Shown one piece after another: positions 55,507 through 64,000 of a stretch of 64,000 bases of DNA; the stretch's first letter is position 1; every line of letters begins with the position of its first letter. The position numbers and the translations under genes were made by a program. Origin of the DNA: Synechococcus sp. CB0101 (GTDB lineage Bacteria > Cyanobacteriota > Cyanobacteriia > PCC-6307 > Cyanobiaceae). The stretch lies in assembly GCF_000179235.2 (NCBI RefSeq), contig NZ_CP039373.1, forward strand, positions 1,519,860 to 1,583,859. Reading direction: 5' to 3'. Under the pieces are notes generated by a model that was not told the DNA's origin, did no database searches, and saw nothing but the letters and a program-made list of their open reading frames with translations.

Positions 55507-56505
55507 ATGCCCGATTCGCTGCTGAACGGGGCCTACCGCTTCAGTGTGGCCCCGATGATGGACTACACCGATCGGCACTTCCGGGTGCTGATGCGGCAGA
55601 TCACCCGGCGCAGCCTGCTCTACACCGAGATGGTGGTGGCCCAAGCGCTGCACTACAGCGAGCGGCGCGAGCGCCTGATCGATTTCGACCCGATCGAGCA
55701 CCCGATCGCCCTGCAGGTGGGCGGCGATGACCCACAGCTGCTGGCCGAGGCGGCGCGGATTGCCGCCGATCGCGGCTACGACGAGATCAACCTCAACGTG
55801 GGATGCCCCAGCGAGAAGGTGCAGAAGGGGCGCTTCGGAGCCTGCCTGATGGCTGAACCCGATCACGTGGCCCGCTGCATCAGCGCCATGGCCGCGGCCT
55901 CGCCGTTGCCGGTGACGGTGAAACACCGCATCGGCATCGATGAGCGCGATTCCTACGCGGAGCTGCTGGCCTTTGTGGATGCGGTGGCCGCGGCCGGTGC
56001 GCAGCGTTTCAGCGTGCACGCCCGCAAGGCCTGGCTGGAGGGGCTCGATCCCAAGCAAAACCGCACCATCCCACCGCTGCGCTACGAACTGGTGCACCAG
56101 CTCAAGCAGGATCGTCCTGAGCTCACGATCGAACTCAACGGCGGTTTGCTCGATCTCGCGAGCTGCTCTGAACAGCTGCAGCAGGTGGATGGGGTGATGG
56201 TGGGCCGCGCCGCCTACGACCACCCGCTGCGCTGGGCCACGGTGGACCGCGACCTGTTCAATGACAGCAGCCAACCCATGGCCAGTGCCTCAACGGTGGT
56301 GCGGGGTCTGATTCCCTACGCCGAGCGTTGGTGCAACGGTGGCGGCCGCCTCTGGGCCATTGCCCGCCACCTGGTGCAGGTGGTGGAAGGGGTGAGCGGG
56401 GCGCGCCATTGGCGCCGCGATCTCGGCCAGGCCGCTGGAGCCCGCGATGCAGGCCCCGAAGTGTTCGAACGCGCGGCTGCCCAGCTGGAGGAGCGAGGGC
56501 TCTAA
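55507..56505 (+). CDS. dusA: tRNA-dihydrouridine synthase A
   Basis: DusA reduces uridines in the tRNA D-loop with FMN and NADPH. Seen: RFSVAPMMDYTDRHFR at 11-26, INLNVGCPSEKVQKGRFGAC with catalytic C100, VTVKHRIGID, and ELNGGLLDL. From ATG 55507 (MPDSLLNGAYRF) it is 332 residues, the usual size. GGGGAG directly precedes the start. The frame extends upstream to 55315 but that part is antisense to the flavoprotein gene. Confidence 0.95.
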   Translation: MPDSLLNGAYRFSVAPMMDYTDRHFRVLMRQITRRSLLYTEMVVAQALHYSERRERLIDFDPIEHPIALQVGGDDPQLLAEAARIAADRGYDEINLNVGCPSEKVQKGRFGACLMAEPDHVARCISAMAAASPLPVTVKHRIGIDERDSYAELLAFVDAVAAAGAQRFSVHARKAWLEGLDPKQNRTIPPLRYELVHQLKQDRPELTIELNGGLLDLASCSEQLQQVDGVMVGRAAYDHPLRWATVDRDLFNDSSQPMASASTVVRGLIPYAERWCNGGGRLWAIARHLVQVVEGVSGARHWRRDLGQAAGARDAGPEVFERAAAQLEERGL

Positions 56506-56533
56506 AAGAGCCTCAACCCAGCCCCGTGAGGCC

Positions 56534-57064
56534 TCAGTCGTCGCCGCCGCTGCTGCGACGCCGACGGGTGCGACCGGCGCCAAAGGAATCGCCGCCGCGA
56601 TCGGGGCCACCGCCATAGCTGCGATCTTCCCAACCACGGGCGCCGGAGGCGCGCTCACCGCCGCCGTAACCACCGGAACGATCGCCGTAATCACTGCGGC
56701 CGCCGCCATAGCCGCCGCCACCGCCGTAGCCGCCACGATCTCCACCGCCGCCGCCATAGCCACCGCCGCGCCGGGGGCCGCCGCCACCACCGCCATAACC
56801 ACCACCACCGCCGCCACCCGGGCTGCGGGGTTCGGCCTTGTTGATGCGCAGGGGGCGCCCCATCAGTTCGGCGCCCTGGAGGGCGTCGATGGCGCGGGAT
56901 TCGCTGTCCTCATCGGCCAGCTCAACAAAGGCAAAGCCGCGCTTTCGGCCTGTATCCCGCTCCAGGGGCAGGAAACAGTTGGTCACTTCACCGAAAGGGG
57001 CAAACAGCTCGGCCACGTCCTCCTGTTCCGCGCGGAAGGGGAGGTTGCCAACAAAAATGCTCAC
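56534..57064 (-). CDS. RNA-binding protein: RRM plus glycine-rich tail
   Basis: The 176-residue protein has one RRM with RNP2 IFVGNLPF at 3-10 and RNP1 KRGFAFVEL near 41-49, then a Gly/Tyr/Arg-rich tail (GGGYGGGGGDRGGYGGGG) of about 90 residues. Such Rbp proteins are cold-responsive RNA chaperones, and some guide photosystem mRNAs to thylakoids in cyanobacteria. The repetitive GGT/GCC-rich tail may be length-variable between strains. Confidence 0.93.
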   Translation of the reverse strand: MSIFVGNLPFRAEQEDVAELFAPFGEVTNCFLPLERDTGRKRGFAFVELADEDSESRAIDALQGAELMGRPLRINKAEPRSPGGGGGGGYGGGGGGPRRGGGYGGGGGDRGGYGGGGGYGGGRSDYGDRSGGYGGGERASGARGWEDRSYGGGPDRGGDSFGAGRTRRRRSSGGDD

Positions 57065-57126
57065 AGGCCGATGGGGCCGATTAGGCGAAACTTCAGCGCC
57101 AGAACACTAGATCCGCCAGCGGCATT

Positions 57127-58527
57127 TCAGCCGTCTGCTGCAAGGCGGGCGCGAGAACGCTGCAATTGCATGCGCACCTGCTCAAAGGCCGTACCGCCCT
57201 CACTGCGACGCGCCGCCACCACCTGGCGCGGATGGATCGCCTCGTAGATGTCGGCTTCAAAGGCAGGGTGCAGCTGCTGCCAGCGCTCCAGCGGCAGATC
57301 CCGCAGCAGGATTCCCTCCTGCAGACACCCCTTCACCAGCCCGCCCACCAGCTGGTAGGCCTCCCGGAACGGCACCCCCTTCGCCACCAGATAGTCGGCC
57401 ACATCGGTGGCATTGGAGAAATCGGAGCCCACAGCCGCCTCAAGCCGTTCGGGGCGGAACTGCAGCCCCTCCTCAAACAGGATCGCCATCGCTTCCAGAC
57501 AGGCCAGGGTGGTGGCCACCGCGTCGAAGAGGGCTTCCTTGTCTTCCTGGAAGTCTTTGTTGTAAGCGAGGGGCAGGCCTTTGATCATCACCAGTAGCCC
57601 CTGCAGGTGGCCGAACACACGGCCGCACTTGCCACGCACCAGCTCCGGCACGTCGGGGTTCTTTTTCTGAGGCATCAGGCTGCTGCCGGTGGCGCAGCGG
57701 TCGGTGAGCTTCACGAAGCCGAACTCCTCGCTGGCCCAGAGGATCACCTCTTCGCTCAGCCGGCTGAGGTGCACCATCACCAGGCTGGCGGCAGCGCTGA
57801 ACTCCACCGCGAAATCCCGATCACTTACGGCGTCGAGGCTGTTGGCATACACGTCGTCGAAGCCGAGAGCCGCGGCGGTATGGCGGCGATCGATCGGCAC
57901 GGGTGTGCCCGCCAGGGCGGCAGCACCCAGGGGGCAGATGTTCACGCGCTTGCGCAAGTCCCGCAGGCGAGCCCGGTCGCGCTCGGCCATCTCCACGTAG
58001 GCCAGAAGATGGTGGGCCAGGCAGATGGGCTGGGCCCGCTGCAGGTGGGTGTAACCGGGGATCATCACCTCGGCGTGGGCTTCAGCCTGATCCAGCAGCG
58101 CCCGCTCGAAGCGCACCAAGGCGCCATCGATCACATCGATCTGGGCGCGCAGCCATAGGCGCAGATCGGTGCCCACCTGGTCGTTGCGGGAGCGGCCGGT
58201 GTGCAGCTTTTTGCCGAGGGGGCCGAGGATTGCGATCAGGCGCCGCTCCACAGCGAAGTGCACGTCTTCGTCGTCGAGGCCGGGGTTGAACTGGCCGGCG
58301 GCGGCTTCGCTGCGCACCTGCTCCAGGCCCACCACCAGCTGCTCGGCTTCCTCTGCCGTGATCACGCCGGTGCTGGCGAGCATGCGGGCGTGGGCGATCG
58401 AGCCGTCCAGGTCCTGCTGCAGCAGGGTGATGTCAAAGCCGATCGAGGCGTTGAAGCGCTCAATCGCCGGATGCAGCCCCTCCTCGAAACGCTGGCTCCA
58501 GGTGGAGGAAGACGACTCAACGGCCAT
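57127..58527 (-). CDS. argH: Argininosuccinate lyase
   Basis: ArgH cleaves argininosuccinate to arginine and fumarate. The fumarase-superfamily signature [16 protein letters not shown] is present, with TGRSRNDQV and [10 protein letters not shown] upstream. ATG 58527 gives 466 residues; a GTG at 58539 would add four. It follows the PP2C phosphatase gene by 26 bases. Confidence 0.96.
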   Translation of the reverse strand: MAVESSSSTWSQRFEEGLHPAIERFNASIGFDITLLQQDLDGSIAHARMLASTGVITAEEAEQLVVGLEQVRSEAAAGQFNPGLDDEDVHFAVERRLIAILGPLGKKLHTGRSRNDQVGTDLRLWLRAQIDVIDGALVRFERALLDQAEAHAEVMIPGYTHLQRAQPICLAHHLLAYVEMAERDRARLRDLRKRVNICPLGAAALAGTPVPIDRRHTAAALGFDDVYANSLDAVSDRDFAVEFSAAASLVMVHLSRLSEEVILWASEEFGFVKLTDRCATGSSLMPQKKNPDVPELVRGKCGRVFGHLQGLLVMIKGLPLAYNKDFQEDKEALFDAVATTLACLEAMAILFEEGLQFRPERLEAAVGSDFSNATDVADYLVAKGVPFREAYQLVGGLVKGCLQEGILLRDLPLERWQQLHPAFEADIYEAIHPRQVVAARRSEGGTAFEQVRMQLQRSRARLAADG

Positions 58528-58553
58528 CGGGGCCCGCACAGTTCTGCTGGAAC

Positions 58554-59960
58554 TCAGTGTGGCAGCGAGGGGAGCATCACCTCTTCGCGCACCTTGAGCA
58601 CCACCATCGAGGCGTCGTCATCCAGCTGGCGATCGGGCCCCACGAACCGATCCAGGCGGGCAAATAACTGGTCGAGAATCCCCTGAGCACCCACACCGGA
58701 GCGGCAGGCCGCCTGGAGCGCGGCAATCAGGCGCTCCTCATCGAAGCGTTCACCATTGAGCCCGCTGGCTTCGGTGACGCCGTCGGTGTAGCAGAGCAGC
58801 ACATCGCCGGGATCCAGAACGATCTGCTCGCAGCCGTACTCGGCCTCCGGTTGCAGACCGATCAACAGGCCGGGGGCATCGAGCCGGTCGACGGCATGGC
58901 GCATCCGCCGCCAGATCAGCGGTGGGTTGTGGGCCGCGTTGGCGAAGCGGAGCAAGCGAGTGCGGGGGTCGTAGTCGGAATAGAAGAGGGTCACGAACCG
59001 GTGCGACTGGGCCAGGTCTTCCTGGGCCAGCTGGTTGAGGTCGTGCAGGATCCGATCGGGGGGATGACCGCTGAGCACCTCGGCGCGGAGCATGCCGCGT
59101 AGCAAGGTCATCAACAGACCAGCGGGCACCCCTTTGCCCATCACATCGCCCACCACCAGGGCCCAGCGCCCCTGCTCGCGGCGGCGGCCCAACAGCTGGG
59201 GCCGGGTGGGAATGAAGTCGTAGTAGTCGCCGCCCACCTGGAAGGCGGGCCGGCAGCGGGCGGCCAACTCCACCCCCTCGATGACCGGGCAATGATCCGG
59301 GAGCAGCTGGGCCTGGATTTCAGCGCCGGTGGAGAGCTGACGGTCGACGCGCTCATGGCGGCGCGCTTCCTGGAGCAACTGCTCACTCTCGATCGCCACG
59401 CCGGTGAGGTCGGCCACCAGCTGGGCATGGCGGCGGTAGCTGTCGCTCCAGCTCAGGCCGCTGCGGGGGCCATACACATAGAGGCGGCCGCGGCTGCGGC
59501 TGCGGGCCACCACTGAGGTGGCAAACAGGGGGCGATCGGTGAGCTGGCGCCGCACTAGGCGATCGAGCAGTTGCGCCACCGCCTCATCACCGGAGGCCTG
59601 CAGCAAGGTTTCATCGGACAGGCTGGCCAAGGCCTGCAGCAGCTCCGGCGGTCCCCCGTGCAGCTGTTCGCGCCAGAGGCGACCATCGGGGTGGAAGGGG
59701 ATCAGCACCGCTCCTTCGGCTTCCACCAAGCGAGCGGCCACCAGGGGAACCAACTCGAGAAAACGGCCCAGGTTGGTGAAGCTGCGCAGGGCAAAACCGA
59801 GCGACGCGAGCAGCTCCTGATTGCGGCGCTGTTCGCGGCTGAGGCTGTCAAGCAGCTGCCGCACCGACGCCAACGGCGATGCGGGCCGCGGCAGGGCAGC
59901 GCGGTCAGCGTGGGTCTGGAGCGGTGGATCAGACCGCCGTGGGGGCGGCTTGCTGCTCAC
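58554..59960 (-). CDS. PP2C-type serine/threonine phosphatase with N-terminal sensory region (RsbU/SpoIIE-like)
   Basis: The C-terminal half is a SpoIIE/RsbU PP2C domain with metal-binding aspartates in [34 protein letters not shown] and DDDASMVV. Residues about 60-215 look like a GAF domain ([20 protein letters not shown]). Such phosphatases usually act on anti-sigma antagonists. No partner kinase is nearby. The N-terminus is uncertain: GTG 59960 (468 residues) is preferred over TTG 59984; neither has a strong ribosome-binding site. It lies between ftsY and argH. Confidence 0.88.
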   Translation of the reverse strand: MSSKPPPRRSDPPLQTHADRAALPRPASPLASVRQLLDSLSREQRRNQELLASLGFALRSFTNLGRFLELVPLVAARLVEAEGAVLIPFHPDGRLWREQLHGGPPELLQALASLSDETLLQASGDEAVAQLLDRLVRRQLTDRPLFATSVVARSRSRGRLYVYGPRSGLSWSDSYRRHAQLVADLTGVAIESEQLLQEARRHERVDRQLSTGAEIQAQLLPDHCPVIEGVELAARCRPAFQVGGDYYDFIPTRPQLLGRRREQGRWALVVGDVMGKGVPAGLLMTLLRGMLRAEVLSGHPPDRILHDLNQLAQEDLAQSHRFVTLFYSDYDPRTRLLRFANAAHNPPLIWRRMRHAVDRLDAPGLLIGLQPEAEYGCEQIVLDPGDVLLCYTDGVTEASGLNGERFDEERLIAALQAACRSGVGAQGILDQLFARLDRFVGPDRQLDDDASMVVLKVREEVMLPSLPH

Positions 59961-60022
59961 CGAGCGGCCGCGAAGTGCCCGCAAGATAGCCGCGTTTTGA
60001 AGGGCAGCTGGCGCGTTTGTGT

Positions 60023-61666
60023 CTACTTCGCGAGCAGCGCTTCCACAAACTCGAAGCTGTTGAAGGGACGCAGATCGCGGATCCCTTCACCAGCGCCGAT
60101 GAAGCGAATCGGCAGACCGGCTTCCGAAGCCACCGCGAGGGCAACACCACCACGGGAACTGCCATCGAGCTTGGTGATCACCACGCCGGTGAGACCAGCG
60201 GCCTGGGCAAAGGCCATCGCCTGCTTCAGTCCGTTCTGCCCCTGGCTGGCATCGAGCACCAGTAACGACTGCACCAGAGCATCGGGCGCCAGCTTGTCGA
60301 CGATGCGGCGCACCTTGGAGAGCTCCTCCATCAGGTTGTGCTTGGTCTGCAGACGCCCGGCGGTGTCCACCAGCACCAGATCGGTGCCCTTGGCCTGGGC
60401 CGCACCGATGGCGTCAAACACCACCGCGGCCGGATCGGCATTGGCCGAGGGGTTCGACACCACGGTGACGCCACTGCGCTCACCCCACACCGCCACCTGT
60501 TGCACCGCGGCAGCGCGGAAGGTGTCGGCCGCGGCGATCAGGCAGCTGTAGCCACTGCGCACGGCCAAGTTGGCGAGCTTGCCGAGGGTGGTGGTTTTGC
60601 CCACCCCGTTGACACCCACCATCAGCCACACGTTGAGGCGGCCGCGCTCGGGCGCCAGGAGCTGGGCACCGCTGGCCTGGATCGGGGCATCGAGCAACCC
60701 CTTGAGTTGCTCTTTGAGGAAGCGAATGCCTTCGGCCGGCTCCACCACTTCTTCGTTGAGACGTTTGCGCAGGGCCTCCAGCACCTGATCGGTAGCCTGC
60801 ACGCCCACATCGGCCCGCAGCAAGAGGCTTTCGAGGTCATCGAGCACCTCGGGGGTGAGGGGATCGTCGCCGAGGTTGTCGAGCAGCTGGGTGACGAAGC
60901 CGCGGCGGGTCTTCTCCATGCCGCGGCGCAGACGGCCCAACCAATCGATCTCCTCGAGGGAGATGTCGTCGAGGTTGCGGCCCTGGGCGGCGAGCACCTC
61001 GGCCGACCACGTGAAGTCGTCGTCAAAAGCCCCAAGCTCCGGGGCTGCCTCATCGGCTTCTGCAGGAGCAGCGGCCGGCGCCGGGGCGGTTGACGCGGCT
61101 GACGACGACGGGGCGGGAGCATCAATCGCACGCTCCAGCAGCTCCTGTTGCCGCTGGGCACGCTGGGCGGCGGCCTGCTCGAGCAACGAGAGGCCGGCGG
61201 CGGGCTGGGGCTCCGGTGACTGCGGTTCATCAACCGCCGAATACTCCAGGTTCTGCACAGTCTGTACAGATTTCTGGACTGGGGTTACGGCTGCAGCCGG
61301 AGGCTCAGGCTCGGCAACTGGAGCCGGCGCGACAGGCGCTTCCACCTGGACAGGCTGTTCTGACTGAACCGCTTCTTGCGCTGCAACCGGCTCGGAAGGA
61401 GCGACGGCCGGTGCAGATGGAGACGCAGCAATAGGCGCCGCTGCTGCTTGTTTCTCCGCTTCCTGCTGAGCCTTGAGGCGGGCGTAGGCCTGGCGGGCCC
61501 ACTCGAGGGCGTCTTGATCAACGGCACCCACCGCTGGTGGCGCAGCAGCAGTGGGAGCCGATGCAGCCGGTTGCTCTTCAGCCGCAGGCGGCTGCGCGGG
61601 TTGTTCCGGCTGGGGCTCCTCAGGGTTCTGAGGGGCCGCGCTGCGATTGAACCAGTCGTACACCAT
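60023..61666 (-). CDS. ftsY: Signal recognition particle receptor FtsY
   Basis: FtsY docks SRP-ribosome complexes at the membrane. Residues 1-225 form a long acidic, Ala/Pro-rich A domain; the NG domain follows, with P-loop GVNGVGKTTT at 351-360, DTAGRLQTK, TKLDGSSRGG and the C-terminal IGAGEGIRDLRPF. Length 547 is large because of the A domain, which in cyanobacteria can help membrane targeting. It follows nusB by 12 bases. Confidence 0.96.
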   Translation of the reverse strand: MVYDWFNRSAAPQNPEEPQPEQPAQPPAAEEQPAASAPTAAAPPAVGAVDQDALEWARQAYARLKAQQEAEKQAAAAPIAASPSAPAVAPSEPVAAQEAVQSEQPVQVEAPVAPAPVAEPEPPAAAVTPVQKSVQTVQNLEYSAVDEPQSPEPQPAAGLSLLEQAAAQRAQRQQELLERAIDAPAPSSSAASTAPAPAAAPAEADEAAPELGAFDDDFTWSAEVLAAQGRNLDDISLEEIDWLGRLRRGMEKTRRGFVTQLLDNLGDDPLTPEVLDDLESLLLRADVGVQATDQVLEALRKRLNEEVVEPAEGIRFLKEQLKGLLDAPIQASGAQLLAPERGRLNVWLMVGVNGVGKTTTLGKLANLAVRSGYSCLIAAADTFRAAAVQQVAVWGERSGVTVVSNPSANADPAAVVFDAIGAAQAKGTDLVLVDTAGRLQTKHNLMEELSKVRRIVDKLAPDALVQSLLVLDASQGQNGLKQAMAFAQAAGLTGVVITKLDGSSRGGVALAVASEAGLPIRFIGAGEGIRDLRPFNSFEFVEALLAK

Positions 61667-61678
61667 GCGCTGATCTCC

Positions 61679-62296
61679 TCAGCCGGCGCTGGTGAAGCGG
61701 CGCAGCACGCCGTTGATCATGCGGCGGCCCTGTTCGTCGCTGTAGCGATTGGCCAGCTCCACGGCTTCATTGCAGGCCACGGCAGCAGGGGTGTTGAACT
61801 GCTCGATGTCGACGGCGGCCAGGCGCAGGATGTCGCGGTCGATGCGAGGCAGGCGGGTGAGGCGCCAGCCTTCCATCACGGCATCCAGGCGCTGATCGAG
61901 ATCCTCACGGCTGCGCAACACGGCGCGTGCACGATCCACAGCACCGCGGCGGATTTCATCCTGATCGGAGAGCATCAGCAGCCGGGGCAACTCGAGGCTG
62001 GCGGAGAGGCGGTTGAGGCCCTGCTCGGCATGGGCGAGGCCGTCTTGCAGGTGTTGGCGAATCTTGGGCAGTTCCTCGGTGCCGCCTTGATCCTGAAGTT
62101 CGCTGTCGAGCAGCTGTTGCTGGGCAGCCTGGAGGTCGGTGGCGGCCTGATCGAGGGCTTCGCGCACGTGCTGGCTCAGCGAAGCCTGCGCCTGCTGCAG
62201 CAGCGCATCGAGGGGCATGTCAGCCGCCGGCTGACGATCACTGATCTGGCCGAGCATCAGCAGGGCCAGTTCACGGGCAACAGTGCGGCTCTGCAT
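61679..62296 (-). CDS. nusB: Transcription antitermination protein NusB
   Basis: NusB joins NusE (S10) on boxA RNA to stop premature termination in rRNA operons. The all-helical family pattern is present: SRTVARELALLMLGQISDRQ at the start and INDGVLR-like end (RDILRLAAVDIEQFNTPAAV, RRMINGVLRRF). Its 205 residues exceed the 140 of E. coli owing to a 50-residue helical insertion, usual in cyanobacteria. The start overlaps the DUF502 stop by one base. Confidence 0.93.
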   Translation of the reverse strand: MQSRTVARELALLMLGQISDRQPAADMPLDALLQQAQASLSQHVREALDQAATDLQAAQQQLLDSELQDQGGTEELPKIRQHLQDGLAHAEQGLNRLSASLELPRLLMLSDQDEIRRGAVDRARAVLRSREDLDQRLDAVMEGWRLTRLPRIDRDILRLAAVDIEQFNTPAAVACNEAVELANRYSDEQGRRMINGVLRRFTSAG

Positions 62297-63045
62297 CAGG
62301 CCTTGTTGGAGGGAAGGGGGGAATAGGCCGGGGCCCGGAGCTGGGCCAGCAAGCTGGAGAAGCTGCGGCTGGCGGGGGTTTCACGCTCGTCGGGGTTGAC
62401 GATGCCGGCCGAGATGATCGTGCGGAAAGCATCCTCCACCGAGAGGTCGAGGTCTTTCACCGAAGCTTCAGGCACCACGGCGTACCAGCCGGTGGTGGGG
62501 TTGGGGGCCGTTGGAATGAACACGCTCAACATCGGCTGATCAAAGCCGGCGGAGAGGGTGGCGCCGAGCACGCCCGTGACGAACCCCAGGGCATAGAGGC
62601 CCTCGCGGGGATATTCCACCAACACCACCCGGCGGAAGCGGCTGGAGTTATCCCGCAGGAAGGTTTCCAGCAGTTGCTTGAGGGTTTTGTAGACGCTGCC
62701 CGCCACGGGGATGCGCTGCAGCGTGCCCTCGCCGAATTCGAGCAACCAGCGGCCCACGATGTTGCGGGCCATCAGGCCGATCAACAGGATCCCGAGCAGG
62801 GGCACCAACAGGCCAAGCCCCAGGTTGATCAACTCCTGGAGGATCGGATCCAGGGTGTTGAAAGGGTTGAGCTGCTTGGGGATCGAGGTGAGAAACGCCA
62901 GCACAAAGCGCGTCACCGTGGTGGCCAACCAGATGGTGGTGGCCAACGGGATCACCACCAGCAGGCCGGCGATCAGGTCGTTCTTGAGGTCCTGCTGGAG
63001 GCGATCGCCCAGGGGTTGCTCAGGTCTGGGACTGGATTGCACCAA
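62296..63045 (-). CDS. DUF502 membrane protein
   Basis: The 249-residue protein has two membrane helices (LIAGLLVVIPLATTIWLATT and LGLGLLVPLLGILLIGLMA) and the DUF502 blocks RIPVAGSVYKTLKQLLETF, VVLVEYPREGLYALGFVTG and VFIPTAPNPTTGWYAVVPE. The family is widespread in cyanobacteria and plants (LCV-like proteins), with an unclear role. It overlaps nusB by one base, which suggests coupling. Confidence 0.92.
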   Translation of the reverse strand: MVQSSPRPEQPLGDRLQQDLKNDLIAGLLVVIPLATTIWLATTVTRFVLAFLTSIPKQLNPFNTLDPILQELINLGLGLLVPLLGILLIGLMARNIVGRWLLEFGEGTLQRIPVAGSVYKTLKQLLETFLRDNSSRFRRVVLVEYPREGLYALGFVTGVLGATLSAGFDQPMLSVFIPTAPNPTTGWYAVVPEASVKDLDLSVEDAFRTIISAGIVNPDERETPASRSFSSLLAQLRAPAYSPLPSNKA

Positions 63046-63101
63046 TGACAGGCCGGGGCGTCCGGTGAAAAGAGTCCAACCTGCAACTTAGCCAGCCGCC
63101 C

Positions 63102-63752
63102 TCACAGAACGGCCACTACCGCCAGCAGGGTGAAGGCCACCAGCAACACCACAGCGGTGCCGGTGCCGCCGATGCGGCGCTGGTTGGCCGCCAGATCGCG
63201 GCGGTTTTCGGCCTGCTTGAGCTGATCTTCAGCCTGATCGAGCTGGCGGCTCATGAAGGCCTGAGCGGCCTTCTTCTTCTCGGCATCGCTAGCGGTGGCG
63301 GGGATTTGGCCGGCCTGCTCGCCCTGGGCGATCACCTGCTCGAGCACCTGGGGGTTCTCCAGCTGAGCCTTCGCCATCTCCAGCTGACCGCGCTGGGCCA
63401 ACAGGGCCTGGTTGGCCTGATCGCTCACGGCGCGATCACCGCTGATGCTCACGGGGATGGTGATCAGCAGGGCCAACGCCAACAGGCCACTCACCACCGC
63501 CACAAACCAGCGCAGGGGCGTGCGGCCGGGCACGGGCTCATCGAGGCGCTGGCCGATCAACATCAGCAACATGCCCACGAAGGCCATGGGCGACTGGGTG
63601 ACCAGGGTGGTGGAGAGCAGCTGGCGGAAGCTCTCCTCGCCCCAGCCGTTCACCGCCAGCACGGCCACCAATTGCAGCGCCAGCAACACCACCAGGGTGA
63701 TGCCCAGCCAACGGAACAAGCTGCCGAAACGGCCGGACGCTGCTGAACTCAC
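63102..63752 (-). CDS. HpsJ-like membrane protein
   Basis: The product has an N-terminal helix pair (LGITLVVLLALQLVAVLAVN, FVGMLLMLIGQRLDEP), a third helix (FVAVVSGLLALALLITIPVS), a charged coiled coil (about 130-190) and a last helix at the C-terminus. This layout fits HpsJ-family proteins, named for hormogonium polysaccharide secretion in Nostoc but present also in unicellular forms. The start is uncertain: GTG 63752 (216 residues) or TTG 63776. Only the family-level call is made. Confidence 0.65.
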   Translation of the reverse strand: MSSAASGRFGSLFRWLGITLVVLLALQLVAVLAVNGWGEESFRQLLSTTLVTQSPMAFVGMLLMLIGQRLDEPVPGRTPLRWFVAVVSGLLALALLITIPVSISGDRAVSDQANQALLAQRGQLEMAKAQLENPQVLEQVIAQGEQAGQIPATASDAEKKKAAQAFMSRQLDQAEDQLKQAENRRDLAANQRRIGGTGTAVVLLVAFTLLAVVAVL

Positions 63753-63784
63753 AGTGGTGGTGACGCAATCGCGCAATCGTAGGG

Positions 63785-64000
63785 GTGGTGGATCTCGCTG
63801 ACACCCTCAAGCAACAGGCAAGGCAGCTGGGCTTTGCAGCGGTGGGGATCGCCTCAGCAGCCGGCAGCGAACGGCTGCAACTGCGGAGCGCGGCACTCCA
63901 GCGTTGGCTGGCCGCGGGCCACCAGGCCGACATGGCCTGGATGGCTGACCCGCGTCGCCGCGATGTGCAGGCCTTACTGCCGGGGGTACGCAGCGTGGTG
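63785..64000 (+). CDS. queG: Epoxyqueuosine reductase, 5' end only
   Basis: The first 72 codons run off the right edge. [20 protein letters not shown] opens with tandem GTG codons, followed by [20 protein letters not shown] and [13 protein letters not shown], the conserved N-terminal substrate- and cobalamin-domain lead of QueG, which reduces epoxyqueuosine to queuosine in tRNA. QueG needs cobalamin and Fe-S clusters; cbiD is present in the same window. Start could be either GTG. Confidence 0.9.
   Translation, partial: MVDLADTLKQQARQLGFAAVGIASAAGSERLQLRSAALQRWLAAGHQADMAWMADPRRRDVQALLPGVRSVV

Noticed and set aside
56550-56820. Tandem repeat array at GCC/ACC-rich DNA
   Set aside because: This is the coding sequence of the glycine-rich tail of the RRM protein, read on the minus strand.

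Overview
The window is a gene-dense, high-GC bacterial chromosome segment from a cyanobacterium, most likely a picocyanobacterium of the Cyanobium / high-GC Synechococcus type. The evidence is direct: sulfolipid genes (sqdB, sqdX), a Psb34-type small photosystem protein, a Ycf37-like TPR protein, Ycf23/DUF561, a Gap2-type GAPDH, a TLP40/CYP38-type lumenal cyclophilin, clpP2-clpX behind trigger factor, and scattered GCGATCGC (HIP1) octamers. I see no CRISPR array, insertion sequence, integrase or prophage. Nearly every base is coding and no gene-free stretch exceeds 300 bases; the largest gap is 9655-9905.

Layout, left to right. 1-9654: uvrB (cut by the left edge), a small membrane protein, ycf23, tilS, a TPR/linker/membrane protein, then the minus-strand run asd-dapA-rnj. 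9906-16058: plus-strand run tig-clpP-clpX-(LRAT-like protein)-dnaX, joining protein folding and degradation with replication. 16074-24332: a processive GT2 glycosyltransferase and a SpoIID/LytB lipoprotein (minus), then rpmI-rplT-ycf37-like, thiG, psb34, sqdB-sqdX. 24333-30021: minus-strand block cbiD, guaA, two uncharacterised genes and mrdA (PBP2). 30114-37785: the most accessory part, with a class-V aminotransferase, lipoproteins, tRNA-Gly(CCC), four very small conserved-looking genes, a half-length AbrB membrane protein, a SNF2 helicase next to an HNH nuclease, and an SDR epimerase. 37784-47022: pdxA, accB-efp, cyclophilin-thiL, gap2, murC-murB, ybaB, rsgA. 47015-53483: tusA-like, dnaJ, grpE, then divergent pilB-pilT-pilC. 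53476-54152: a PIN/Phd toxin-antitoxin pair. 54156-64000: a BaiN-type flavoprotein, dusA, a glycine-rich RRM protein, argH, a PP2C phosphatase, ftsY, nusB, DUF502, an HpsJ-like protein, and the start of queG.

From memory, the order queG-nusB-ftsY-PP2C-argH-RRM-dusA-grpE-dnaJ-tusA-rsgA-ybaB-murB-murC-gap2-thiL-cyclophilin-efp-accB-pdxA matches the origin-proximal (dnaN side) region of Prochlorococcus and marine Synechococcus, so the right edge probably faces dnaN. This is inference. Most genes are housekeeping. The points most worth a second look are regulatory DNA structures (a perfect palindrome at the gap2 promoter, a 13-bp inverted repeat around a lipoprotein promoter, a strong hairpin between clpP and clpX), an LRAT-fold protein inside the clp-dnaX run, a split SNF2 + HNH pair resembling the domains of ZRANB3, and two divergent gene pairs whose start codons share a CATG.
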